Below, one piece after another: positions 1 to 6,862 of a stretch of 24,504 nt of DNA. The notes beneath the pieces were generated by a model. It was given only the letters and a program-made list of their open reading frames with translations. It did not search any database and was not told where the DNA came from. Source of the stretch: an uncultured Paraprevotella sp. (lineage in GTDB: Bacteria; Bacteroidota; Bacteroidia; Bacteroidales; Bacteroidaceae); the NCBI GenBank assembly GCA_900770805.1, contig CAAGLP010000094.1, positions 1 to 24,504 of the forward strand, in the 5' to 3' direction. Every line of letters begins with the position of its first letter. Positions within the stretch are counted from its first letter, which is position 1. A program made the position numbers and the translations under genes.

Positions 1-457
1 CGGTATTGTATCCAGCCTCCTTCATCACCTCGGGAATAATCTTATGATTCATCAGGTAAGGTTCCTGACCTATGAGGCTGTAGTCCGAGTTATTGCCATA
101 CATATTGGCTCTCAACGAACTGCGCCAATACTCCCGGTTGCCACGCACATGGGTATGGCCTGCATGCTGACCTGTCATGAACGATGCACGCGAGGGTGCA
201 CTGACAGGACTACCGGCATAAGCCTGGGTGAAGCGCATACCCTGACTGGCCATGCGGTCCAGATTGGGTGTTTCTATCAACTGCTGACCATAGCATCCAA
301 GGTCGCCATATCCCATATCATCGCACATGATAAATATGATATTGGGGCGATTCTTCTGCGCTGCATTATCGCTTGTCGTTGGCATCGGACTGTTCGCTAC
401 AGCCACAGCTGGCATCATGCCTAATGCTGTCATCAAAATGTCTCTAACCTTTGTCAT
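1..457 (-). CDS. Serine-type sulfatase, N-terminal part (3' part beyond window start)
   Basis: Formylglycine-dependent sulfatase that would hydrolyse sulfate esters, probably on host or dietary glycans, outside the cytoplasm. Only the first 152 codons are visible; the frame is still open at base 1. The start ATG (455-457) lies below a good promoter and is followed by a signal-peptide-like stretch (MTKVRDILMTALGMMPAVAVA). The metal-binding Asp pair is in IMCDDMGYGD (about residues 43-52), and the activation motif S-A-P-S-R puts the formylglycine precursor at Ser86, so it is a serine-type enzyme needing an anaerobic (anSME) maturase. From residue 40 on it matches the next gene upstream (645-2858) with about three substitutions in some 110 residues, so the two are tandem paralogues. 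Substrate unknown; family assignment is secure. Confidence 0.93.
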   Translation of the reverse strand, partial: MTKVRDILMTALGMMPAVAVANSPMPTTSDNAAQKNRPNIIFIMCDDMGYGDLGCYGQQLIETPNLDRMASQGMRFTQAYAGSPVSAPSRASFMTGQHAGHTHVRGNREYWRSSLRANMYGNNSDYSLIGQEPYLMNHKIIPEVMKEAGYNT

Positions 458-497
458 AAAAGATATAGGATAGGTTCTATGAATTAGTTATTCCGTA

Positions 498-529
498 CAA
501 ATGTATCAATAATTATCGTTACCTGCAAA
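498..529 (-). promoter_or_regulatory. Bacteroidota-type promoter of the partial sulfatase
   Basis: On the minus strand TTTG (526-529) is followed after exactly 20 bases by TACATTTG (498-505), matching the Bacteroidota sigma-ABfr consensus TTTG-N19-21-TAnnTTTG. It lies about 40 bases upstream of the ATG at 457. The same layout with the same spacing occurs before the paralogue at 2858. Confidence 0.8.
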
Positions 530-590
530 CAAGCCGTCGAAAAACATCATGACGCAGCATAATTAAGCTGTCGCAACCTCATGTCAAAAC

Positions 591-624
591 AAAAAAAGTG
601 GCGCGCTTCACAGCGAACCACTTT
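591..624 (-). terminator. Rho-independent terminator of the complete sulfatase
   Basis: On the minus strand the arm AAAGTGG (618-624) pairs with CCACTTT (595-601). The stem extends inward through a G-T pair and CGC/GCG with one mismatch, and a run of T follows (complement of 591-594). It starts 20 bases after the stop codon at 645 and separates the two sulfatase transcription units. Confidence 0.8.
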
Positions 625-644
625 ACATGAAACATTATCTACAA

Positions 645-2858
645 TTATCTCAATTTCTGTCCCTTGAGATTATATTTCTGTCTATTCTTAACGATGACGA
701 CTTCTTCATCCTGCAGATACTTGCCGTCTTTGGGTTCAATTCCGTCATTGACAGAAGTGATGCCAGTCGCATTTTCTTCATACTGATGCAAGGTCCACAG
801 CGAGCACTTGTTGTTCTGAGCAATGGGACTGTGAGTGGCCAGGCGCATATTGTCATTACCGCCCTGGTGATTGTTCAGATACTTGTTGCCACCGATAGTA
901 AAGTACACATAGGCATCGCTCTTGCTGAGCTGACCTACGGTCCATGCCGACTTGGGCTCAGCATCGAAGCTAATGTCGGTCTTGCCAGAGTTGGCATTGA
1001 TATACTTGCCTGAAACGGTACTCTTGATATAGTAGCCGCCACCTGTTGCTGGTTCGAAACGGAACTTTGTGCCCTTGGCAGTCTGTCCATTCAGCGAACC
1101 ATTGTTGTCCGAAATGAAGCGAATAGAATGTCCGTCGTTTGGTTGGCATTCCAGAGTATAGAGTTTGTCTGTCTTCACCTCTGTCACCACCTCCGAACCA
1201 TCATCCTCGGGTACCTCGGGCATGGTCACATTGAACAGGCTGCTTGCAGTATGCTGCTGATGAATAATCTCCAGCATCTGACGGAGCACCTTGGGATTCT
1301 GTGCTGCCACATTGGTATCCTCATGTGGATCCTTGGAGAGGTCGTACAGAGCAGGCACACCGCTCTTTGCCACCAGTTTCCAGTCGCCCATACGCAGAGC
1401 CACCTGATTGGTTTCGTGGAGCTCCCAGTAAAGGAATTCGTGTTTCTCCTGCTCGGCATCGTTGCCAGTGAGGGTATTGTAGAACGAGATACCATCGTAG
1501 CAACGCTCGTCGGTGCTTGCCTCCAGGCTATATGCACTTCCGTCCCCTCCGGCATAATCCAGCAGAGTGGGCATGATGTCGTAGAAAGCCAACTGATGAT
1601 CGTTGACCACACCTGCTGGTACACCAGGGCCCTTGGCAATGAAGGGTACACGCACACCGCCCTCGTGAGTCTGACGCTTGGTACCCTGCAAACCACCATT
1701 GCTATTGAACCATGTGGGATCGGCACCACCCTCGGTATGAGGTCCGTTGTCTGATGTGAAGATTACCAGAGTGTTGTCGGCAATACCCTTCTCCTCCAGC
1801 TTTTCAAATATCTCGCCCACCTGTGCATCCAAACGGCTTATCATAGCGGCAAACTGGGCACGACGACTTGGAGCACGATAGTACCACGAGCCGAACTCGC
1901 CACCCCACTCGCCACCATCCTGGCCTTTGAATTTCTCCTTATACTTCTCTACCAGCGAGTCCTGTGGTTGCCACAGCTCGGCATGAGGCAGGGTGTAGGT
2001 AAAGATACCCAGGAAGGGGGCGTCCTTCTCGGCCTGACGGTCTATCCACTCCAGAGCATATTGGTGTATGAGGTCGCTGGTATATTGGCTACGATTCTCA
2101 AAATCGCGGTCGCCAGTGGCAACAGCCTTGTGCTTTATATTCTCCTCCAGCACATCCACCACCACATGTTCATCTCCGTACTTCTCGGGGTCGTAGCGAT
2201 TCAGGAAGTTGGGATAATATGTATGTGCCTGGAACTGGCAGATGTAGCCATAGTAGCAGTCTATACCACGCTTATTGGGCAGAGAGGCACTGCTGCTTCG
2301 TCCACTCTTGGAGGTATCGGAATTGCCATTGGCATCCAGCAGGTAGGTATTGGGATAATCTGTGTTGTAGTAACCGCCTGCCCACTTACCGAACATACCG
2401 GTGTTATATCCAGCCTCCTTCATCACCTCGGGGATAATCTTATGGTTCATCAGGTAGGGTTCCTGACCTATGAGGCTATAGTCCGAGTTGTTACCATACA
2501 TATTGGCTCTGGAAGAGGAACGCCAATATTCCCTATTGCCACGCACATGGGTGTGACCTGTGTGCTGACCTGTCATGAACGATGCACGCGAGGGTGCACT
2601 GACAGGACTACCGGCATAGGCCTGAGTGAAACGCATACCCTGACTGGCCATGCGGTCCAGATTAGGAGTCTCTATGCGCTGTTGTCCATAGCAACCGAGA
2701 TCACCATAACCCATATCATCACACATGATGAAGATGATATTGGGACGACTGCCCTGAGTGCCATCCTCTACCTGTGACTGAGTCTGAGCTACTGCTGAAT
2801 TTCCTGCCACTGGCAAAAGGCCTAAAGCAGCCATAATCATTTGCCTAACTTTAGTCAT
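645..2858 (-). CDS. Secreted serine-type sulfatase with C-terminal lectin-like domain and short tail
   Basis: 737-residue formylglycine-dependent sulfatase, expected to be exported and to remove sulfate from glycans. Residues 1-25 form a signal peptide with likely cleavage after SAVA. Catalytic features: D47-D48 (IMCDDMGYGD), S-A-P-S-R with formylglycine precursor Ser87 and Arg91, K158 in GKW, H292 (TLPHAEL), D370-N371 (TSDNG), K394 (QGTKRQ). The usual GKWHLG motif reads GKWAGG, so the active-site His is Ala here. After about residue 550 comes a region of roughly 130 residues with ricin/lectin-like spacing (YYIKSTVSGKYINAN, KYLNNHQGG), then a tail ending YNLKGQKLR. That resembles the beginning of Bacteroidota C-terminal sorting domains but stops early. 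It has its own promoter and terminator and is a tandem paralogue of the partial gene at 1-457. Exact substrate class cannot be told from sequence alone. Confidence 0.95.
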   Translation of the reverse strand: MTKVRQMIMAALGLLPVAGNSAVAQTQSQVEDGTQGSRPNIIFIMCDDMGYGDLGCYGQQRIETPNLDRMASQGMRFTQAYAGSPVSAPSRASFMTGQHTGHTHVRGNREYWRSSSRANMYGNNSDYSLIGQEPYLMNHKIIPEVMKEAGYNTGMFGKWAGGYYNTDYPNTYLLDANGNSDTSKSGRSSSASLPNKRGIDCYYGYICQFQAHTYYPNFLNRYDPEKYGDEHVVVDVLEENIKHKAVATGDRDFENRSQYTSDLIHQYALEWIDRQAEKDAPFLGIFTYTLPHAELWQPQDSLVEKYKEKFKGQDGGEWGGEFGSWYYRAPSRRAQFAAMISRLDAQVGEIFEKLEEKGIADNTLVIFTSDNGPHTEGGADPTWFNSNGGLQGTKRQTHEGGVRVPFIAKGPGVPAGVVNDHQLAFYDIMPTLLDYAGGDGSAYSLEASTDERCYDGISFYNTLTGNDAEQEKHEFLYWELHETNQVALRMGDWKLVAKSGVPALYDLSKDPHEDTNVAAQNPKVLRQMLEIIHQQHTASSLFNVTMPEVPEDDGSEVVTEVKTDKLYTLECQPNDGHSIRFISDNNGSLNGQTAKGTKFRFEPATGGGYYIKSTVSGKYINANSGKTDISFDAEPKSAWTVGQLSKSDAYVYFTIGGNKYLNNHQGGNDNMRLATHSPIAQNNKCSLWTLHQYEENATGITSVNDGIEPKDGKYLQDEEVVIVKNRQKYNLKGQKLR

Positions 2859-2887
2859 TGTTTAGGTGTTTTTATCGTTTTTCTGCA

Positions 2888-2919
2888 CAAATTTATCAAT
2901 AATTCTCAAGACATGCAAA
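2888..2919 (-). promoter_or_regulatory. Bacteroidota-type promoter of the complete sulfatase
   Basis: On the minus strand TTTG (2916-2919), 20 bases, then TAAATTTG (2888-2895), about 30 bases before the ATG at 2858. Flanking bases (AATTATTGATA just before the -7 box, GTTTGCA around the -33 box) are shared with the promoter at 498-529, so the promoter was duplicated with the gene. Confidence 0.8.
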
Positions 2920-3083
2920 CATGCCTACAAAAATGTAATGTCTACATTTAGAAAAACAGCATGACTCCTCATAGCCGCGACTTCATCTTAACATTAGTAT
3001 GACACACAACATCGCTTATTACAAGTAAAGACAGAAGCAGTCTACCAAAAACGTTAAACTACATGCCTTTACTAAAGCATCCC

Positions 3084-3114
3084 AGTCCGGCTAAAAAAAT
3101 ATTTATTCCGGACT
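3084..3114. repeat. Inverted repeat AGTCCGG / CCGGACT with 17-base AT-rich loop
   Basis: Perfect 7-bp arms at 3084-3090 and 3108-3114 flank an A/T-only centre apart from one C. No T-run follows on either strand, so it is not a canonical terminator. It could be an operator or part of a structured RNA; function unknown. Confidence 0.5.
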
Positions 3115-3136
3115 CAGAAGGATTCGATTTAGGAGT

Positions 3137-3160
3137 GCGGTGCCTTGTGCCAAGGACTGC
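3137..3160. repeat. Short bulged hairpin upstream of the terminator
   Basis: GCGGT and CCTTG (with one bulged G between them) pair with CAAGG and ACTGC across a 3-base loop at 3148-3150: ten base pairs including one G-T. It lies between the inverted repeat at 3084-3114 and the terminator at 3172-3207. Function unknown. Confidence 0.4.
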
Positions 3161-3171
3161 GGAACATATAC

Positions 3172-3207
3172 AAAAAGGGCATGCCGCGGTTTGTGGCATG
3201 CCCTTTT
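3172..3207 (-). terminator. Strong terminator downstream of fumarase, probably bidirectional
   Basis: A perfect 13-bp stem (AAAAGGGCATGCC at 3173-3185 with GGCATGCCCTTTT at 3195-3207) and a 9-base loop. Read on the minus strand it begins 30 bases after the fumarase stop and ends in five T. The A-tract on the other side means it can also end plus-strand transcripts. Confidence 0.9.
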
Positions 3208-3236
3208 GATATCAAATGTGTGCTAAAATAGAGTGC

Positions 3237-4886
3237 TTACAGGATAGTGCAACCAGTACAGGGCTTGAGCTGCTTGAAGAAGTCGTTACCCTTGTCGTCC
3301 ACCAGAATGAAGGCAGGGAAGTCCTCTACCTCTATCTTCCAGATGGCTTCCATGCCCAGTTCGGGATACTCTACGCACTCGATGGACTTGATGTTGTTCT
3401 GTGCCAGGATAGCAGCAGGACCACCAATTGAACCGAGATAGAAACCACCATGGTCCTTACAAGCGCGTGTACCATCCTCGCTACGGTTACCCTTTGCCAA
3501 CATGATCATAGAACCGCCATTGTCCTGGAACTCATATACATAGGGATCCATACGACCTGCTGTGGTGGGACCCATAGAGCCGCAAGCCATACCGGCAGGA
3601 GTCTTGGCAGGACCAGCATAGTAAACGGGGTGATCCTTCATGTACTGAGGCATACCCTCGCCAGCATCCAAACGAGCCTTGAGCTTGGCATGTGCAATGT
3701 CGCGACCTACGATAATGGTACCGTTCAGGCTGAGGCGTGTGCCGATGGGATAGTTGGACAACTGCTTGCAAACATCTGCCATGGGCTGATTGAGGTCTAC
3801 CTTGACAACATCACCCTCGCCAGCATTGCGCAACTCCTCGGGGATGAGTTCGTATGGTTTGTCGTCCATCTTCTCAATCCAGATACCCTGCTCGTTGATC
3901 TTACACTTGATGTTGCGGTCGGCAGAACAGCTAACGCCCAAACCAATGGGGCAGCTGGCACCATGACGGGGAAGACGAATTACGCGAACGTCGTGAGCCA
4001 TGTACTTACCACCGAACTGTGCACCAAGACCAATCTTGTAGCACTCCTGCAAGAGCTGCTGCTCGAGTTCCACATCGCGGAAGGCACGACCAGTCTCATC
4101 ACCTGTGGTGGGAAGAGTGTCGTAGTAGTGGGTAGAAGCCAACTTGACGGTGAGCAGGTTGCGCTCGGCACTGGTACCACCGATAACGATAGCAATATGG
4201 TAGGGAGGACAAGCTGCTGTGCCCAAGCTCTTCATCTTCTCAACAAGGAAGGGGATGAGAGTGCCGGGGTTCTGTATACGAGCCTTGGTTTCCTGATAGA
4301 GATATGTCTTGTTGGCAGAACCACCACCCTTGGTAACGCACAGGAAGTGATATTCCATACCCTCGGCAGCCTCGATATCGATCTGAGCAGGAAGGTTGCA
4401 CTTGGTGTTTACCTCGTTGTACATATCGAGAGGAGCATTCTGGCTATAGCGCAGGTTGCACTCGGTGTAGGTCTTGTACACGCCAAGAGAGAGAGCCTCC
4501 TCGTCGCAGAAACCTGTCCATACCTGCTGACCCTTCTCGCCATGAATGATGGCAGTACCTGTGTCCTGACACAGAGGCAGAAGGCCCTTGCAAGCCACTT
4601 CGGCATTACGAAGGAAGGTGAGAGCTACATACTTATCGTTCTCGCTTGCCTCGGGGTCACGAAGAATCTTTGCCACCTGCTCGTTGTGAGAACGACGGAG
4701 CATAAAGCTTACATCGCGGAAAGCCTGATTAGACATGCGGGTCAAGGCCTCGGGGGTAACCTTCAGAATCTTATGACCCTCAAACTCGCTGACAGAGACA
4801 CCCTCTGATGTCAGCAGATAATACTCAGTGTCGTCCTTGCCCAACTGGAACATAGGAGCGTACTTGAACTCTGGTACTTGTGCCAT
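3237..4886 (-). CDS. fumA: Class I fumarate hydratase (iron-sulfur, oxygen-sensitive)
   Basis: Interconverts fumarate and malate in the cytoplasm. In anaerobic Bacteroidota this serves the reductive branch from oxaloacetate to fumarate and on to succinate. At 549 residues it matches the single-chain E. coli FumA/FumB type. The three Cys expected to hold the [4Fe-4S] cluster are visible: C106 (PLCQDTGT), C226 (AACPPYH) and C320 (VSCSADRN), equivalent to E. coli C105, C224 and C318. The C-terminal beta domain carries the conserved GPTTAGRMDPY and GGFYLGSIGGPAA stretches. It stands alone: a strong terminator follows, and 170 non-coding bases precede it. No TAnnTTTG box is seen upstream, so its promoter is not identified. 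The symbol fumA follows E. coli; fumB would be equally valid. Confidence 0.97.
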   Translation of the reverse strand: MAQVPEFKYAPMFQLGKDDTEYYLLTSEGVSVSEFEGHKILKVTPEALTRMSNQAFRDVSFMLRRSHNEQVAKILRDPEASENDKYVALTFLRNAEVACKGLLPLCQDTGTAIIHGEKGQQVWTGFCDEEALSLGVYKTYTECNLRYSQNAPLDMYNEVNTKCNLPAQIDIEAAEGMEYHFLCVTKGGGSANKTYLYQETKARIQNPGTLIPFLVEKMKSLGTAACPPYHIAIVIGGTSAERNLLTVKLASTHYYDTLPTTGDETGRAFRDVELEQQLLQECYKIGLGAQFGGKYMAHDVRVIRLPRHGASCPIGLGVSCSADRNIKCKINEQGIWIEKMDDKPYELIPEELRNAGEGDVVKVDLNQPMADVCKQLSNYPIGTRLSLNGTIIVGRDIAHAKLKARLDAGEGMPQYMKDHPVYYAGPAKTPAGMACGSMGPTTAGRMDPYVYEFQDNGGSMIMLAKGNRSEDGTRACKDHGGFYLGSIGGPAAILAQNNIKSIECVEYPELGMEAIWKIEVEDFPAFILVDDKGNDFFKQLKPCTGCTIL

Positions 4887-4976
4887 AGTTTGATACTTTG
4901 ATTATAGGTTTATATGTTTCTTTATATTTATACCTTATTATATATAGTTTAGAGCACAGATGACAGATAACAACTT

Positions 4977-5016
4977 CGCTAATCGCTAAACGTTAATCGT
5001 TCACCACTCATCGCTC
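4977..5016. repeat. Degenerate CGCTAA/TCGTTA-like short-unit tract
   Basis: Upstream of fumarase the sequence repeats related short words (cgctaa tcgctaa acgttaa tcgttca ... tcgctca). It sits in the gap between the M15 peptidase and fumarase. It looks like slippage-derived intergenic filler rather than a promoter. The rest of the 170-base gap (4887-5056) is AT-rich, without a recognisable promoter or terminator. Confidence 0.35.
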
Positions 5017-5056
5017 AAAATTGTTTTCCGTTTTTACCGTTCCGCTCGTTAATAGT

Positions 5057-5698
5057 TCACTTCTCAAAGTGCTGATAGTCCTTCAGACTTCGCCACGAAC
5101 CGCCCCAACGGAATCCTCGTGAAAGGAAAAGACGATAGCAAAGATCGGAGACATCTATCATGCCGGGGATATCCTTGCGTTTGCTTCTGTTGTAGGCATA
5201 GGCCTTGCCTTCGGAAGGAAGGACACGACCACTACGGACATAGAGGCAGGGGTTGTAGAGCGGATTCACATCCACCGCCATCCCACGGCTATGCTTGGAC
5301 AGAGTCTCGCTTCCGGCAATACGTCTGTAGCAGAAACACGACGTGTTGTTATCCGCCATGGAACGCTGATCGGAAGCGTCATAATCGTCAATCAGACGCA
5401 TACGGGCTATGGGATATTCTGCCTCGTATAGTTTGCGGAAGATATAGAGCAGGTCATCGGCAATCTGCCTATTGCACACCATCTGGCCTATGTGCTCCTC
5501 TCCATCGAAGTCGTAATGCGACAACTCGAGATAGCGCAACTCAGACCTGGCAATTCCGCACTCTTGCGGATAGGAACGACCTTGCATCCTTGTCCAGATG
5601 CTATCGGGTATGTTCTGTGCCGTGAACACCTGCGCTTGCAACGCTAATAGCTGAAGCTGCATGGCAAGGCACATCGCGTATCGTAGAAGGTTCTTCAC
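5057..5698 (-). CDS. Exported M15-family peptidase (D-Ala-D-Ala carboxypeptidase-like)
   Basis: 213-residue zinc peptidase of the VanY/M15 type, likely acting on peptidoglycan peptides in the periplasm. Residues 1-22 are a signal peptide (hydrophobic LLRYAMCLAMQLQLLALQA). The zinc site reads S-K-H-S-R-G with H136, V-D-V-N with D143, and D-Y-Q-H-F-E with H210, in the order and spacing of M15 enzymes. The GFRWGGSW stretch before the last His is also characteristic. It is the last gene of the rsmI run, 15 bases after the AI-2E transporter. No clear terminator follows. Whether it is a carboxypeptidase or an endopeptidase cannot be decided from the motifs. Confidence 0.88.
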   Translation of the reverse strand: MKNLLRYAMCLAMQLQLLALQAQVFTAQNIPDSIWTRMQGRSYPQECGIARSELRYLELSHYDFDGEEHIGQMVCNRQIADDLLYIFRKLYEAEYPIARMRLIDDYDASDQRSMADNNTSCFCYRRIAGSETLSKHSRGMAVDVNPLYNPCLYVRSGRVLPSEGKAYAYNRSKRKDIPGMIDVSDLCYRLFLSRGFRWGGSWRSLKDYQHFEK

Positions 5699-5713
5699 AG
5701 ATCCTTGTTATTA

Positions 5714-6847
5714 TTATTTTACATCATCAGACAAACTCTCGCGGAGCACGAACCTGCGATAGTACGACCAACCAAGTGTGGTGAGAGGCAAGGCTATAAC
5801 AAAACCAATGATGCCAAGAAGGGTTCCCCACACTGAAAGAGAGAGAAGTATGATGGCAGGTCGCAGACCCATAGTCTTACCCATTATCTTGGGCACAAGG
5901 AAAAGGTCCTGAATAGCCTGAACAACGAAGAACACCACAATGGCCATGGAGATAATGAACCAGAAGTTCTCGCCAGTATCGTTGGCCTTGAGCAGAGCCA
6001 AAACAACGGTAGGTATGAAGCCTATGGCCTGTGCATAGGGGACCATGTTGAGAAGGCCGATGAACATACCCAGACCTATGGCCATGGGAAGGTCTATGAT
6101 GAGGAAGCCGATGCTGAAGAGCACCCCCACGAGGAAAGCCACGGTGGCCTGTCCGCGGAAGTAGGCATTCATCTCACGCTTAATATCTGATGCAAGGTGC
6201 TTGGCCATAGTGCGGTGCGAACTGGGTACTATCTTGATCCAGTTCTGGTTCACATCTTCATAATCTATCAGCAAAAAGAAGATATACAAGAGCACCATCA
6301 TCACATCCACCACAGCCCAGACGATGGTCATTGTACCGGATACAAGACTCCACGACTGATTCAGGGTAAGCCTGATGGCATCCATAACCTTGTCATTCTT
6401 GAGGAGGTTGACTACGGTATTGTGATTAAAGTCATTGGCAAAGAATAATTCTATCTGCCTGGGGATATCCGTACCCGATAGATATGTAGTGGCATAATGC
6501 ACCATATCGTCGGAAAGATGCCCCAACTGCCTGATAGCACTGGGGACGGTGAGCACGATGAATGTAGCAATCACAGCCGTAAGCAGAAATAAGGCAACGG
6601 ATATGCTCAGCAAACGACGACGTATACGGCATTTCTTTTCCAGGAAGACCACCAGAGGGTGTATCAGGTAGGCCAAGAGCCAAGCCACAAAGAATTGCCA
6701 CAGCACTCCGCTTAAAGCGTTAAGAAGGAAATACAAACCCACAGCACCAAGTACCAACAATAGACCTCGTACAAAACGGTCAAATGTAATTCTTTCGTCC
6801 AAGAATGAATGTGACGCGCTATCCTGATTGTGCGTTGATTTTGCCAT
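5714..6847 (-). CDS. AI-2E family transporter (PerM/YdiK-like membrane protein)
   Basis: 377-residue polytopic inner-membrane protein of the AI-2E exporter family (formerly UPF0118); despite the name, substrates differ and are often unknown. The pattern is typical: two N-terminal membrane segments (about residues 28-65), a third at about 73-95, a long soluble segment, then a C-terminal bundle with GMFIGLLNMVPYAQAIGFIP and a final GTLLGIIGFVIALPLTTLGWSYYRR. I start at the ATG at 6845-6847; a TTG directly before it (6848-6850) would add one residue. It starts 15 bases after the hflX stop and ends 15 bases before the M15 peptidase, so it is cotranscribed with them. Confidence 0.92.
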   Translation of the reverse strand: MAKSTHNQDSASHSFLDERITFDRFVRGLLLVLGAVGLYFLLNALSGVLWQFFVAWLLAYLIHPLVVFLEKKCRIRRRLLSISVALFLLTAVIATFIVLTVPSAIRQLGHLSDDMVHYATTYLSGTDIPRQIELFFANDFNHNTVVNLLKNDKVMDAIRLTLNQSWSLVSGTMTIVWAVVDVMMVLLYIFFLLIDYEDVNQNWIKIVPSSHRTMAKHLASDIKREMNAYFRGQATVAFLVGVLFSIGFLIIDLPMAIGLGMFIGLLNMVPYAQAIGFIPTVVLALLKANDTGENFWFIISMAIVVFFVVQAIQDLFLVPKIMGKTMGLRPAIILLSLSVWGTLLGIIGFVIALPLTTLGWSYYRRFVLRESLSDDVK

Positions 6848-6862
6848 CAATGTTACTACTAC

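Larger units (their letters stand above)
2859..3236. other. 378-base intergenic region between fumarase and the sulfatase
   Basis: I see no credible coding frame here. It holds, from low to high coordinates: the sulfatase promoter (2888-2919); about 160 AT-rich bases without recognised signals; an inverted repeat (3084-3114); a short bulged hairpin (3137-3160); and the strong fumarase terminator (3172-3207). The three hairpins in about 125 bases suggest a structured untranslated region or a small RNA, but no promoter box was found for one. Confidence 0.6.

Noticed and set aside
1968..2777. Plus-strand open frame opposite the sulfatase, also partly present opposite the partial paralogue at 44-424
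   Set aside because: Its recurrence in both copies simply reflects the sulfatase duplication; the sequence has no independent features.
3450..4808. Long open frame (about 450 codons) on the plus strand opposite fumarase
   Set aside because: The fumarase frame on the other strand has complete catalytic motifs. The antisense product is a Cys/Thr/Leu-rich string without domains, a by-product of codon bias.
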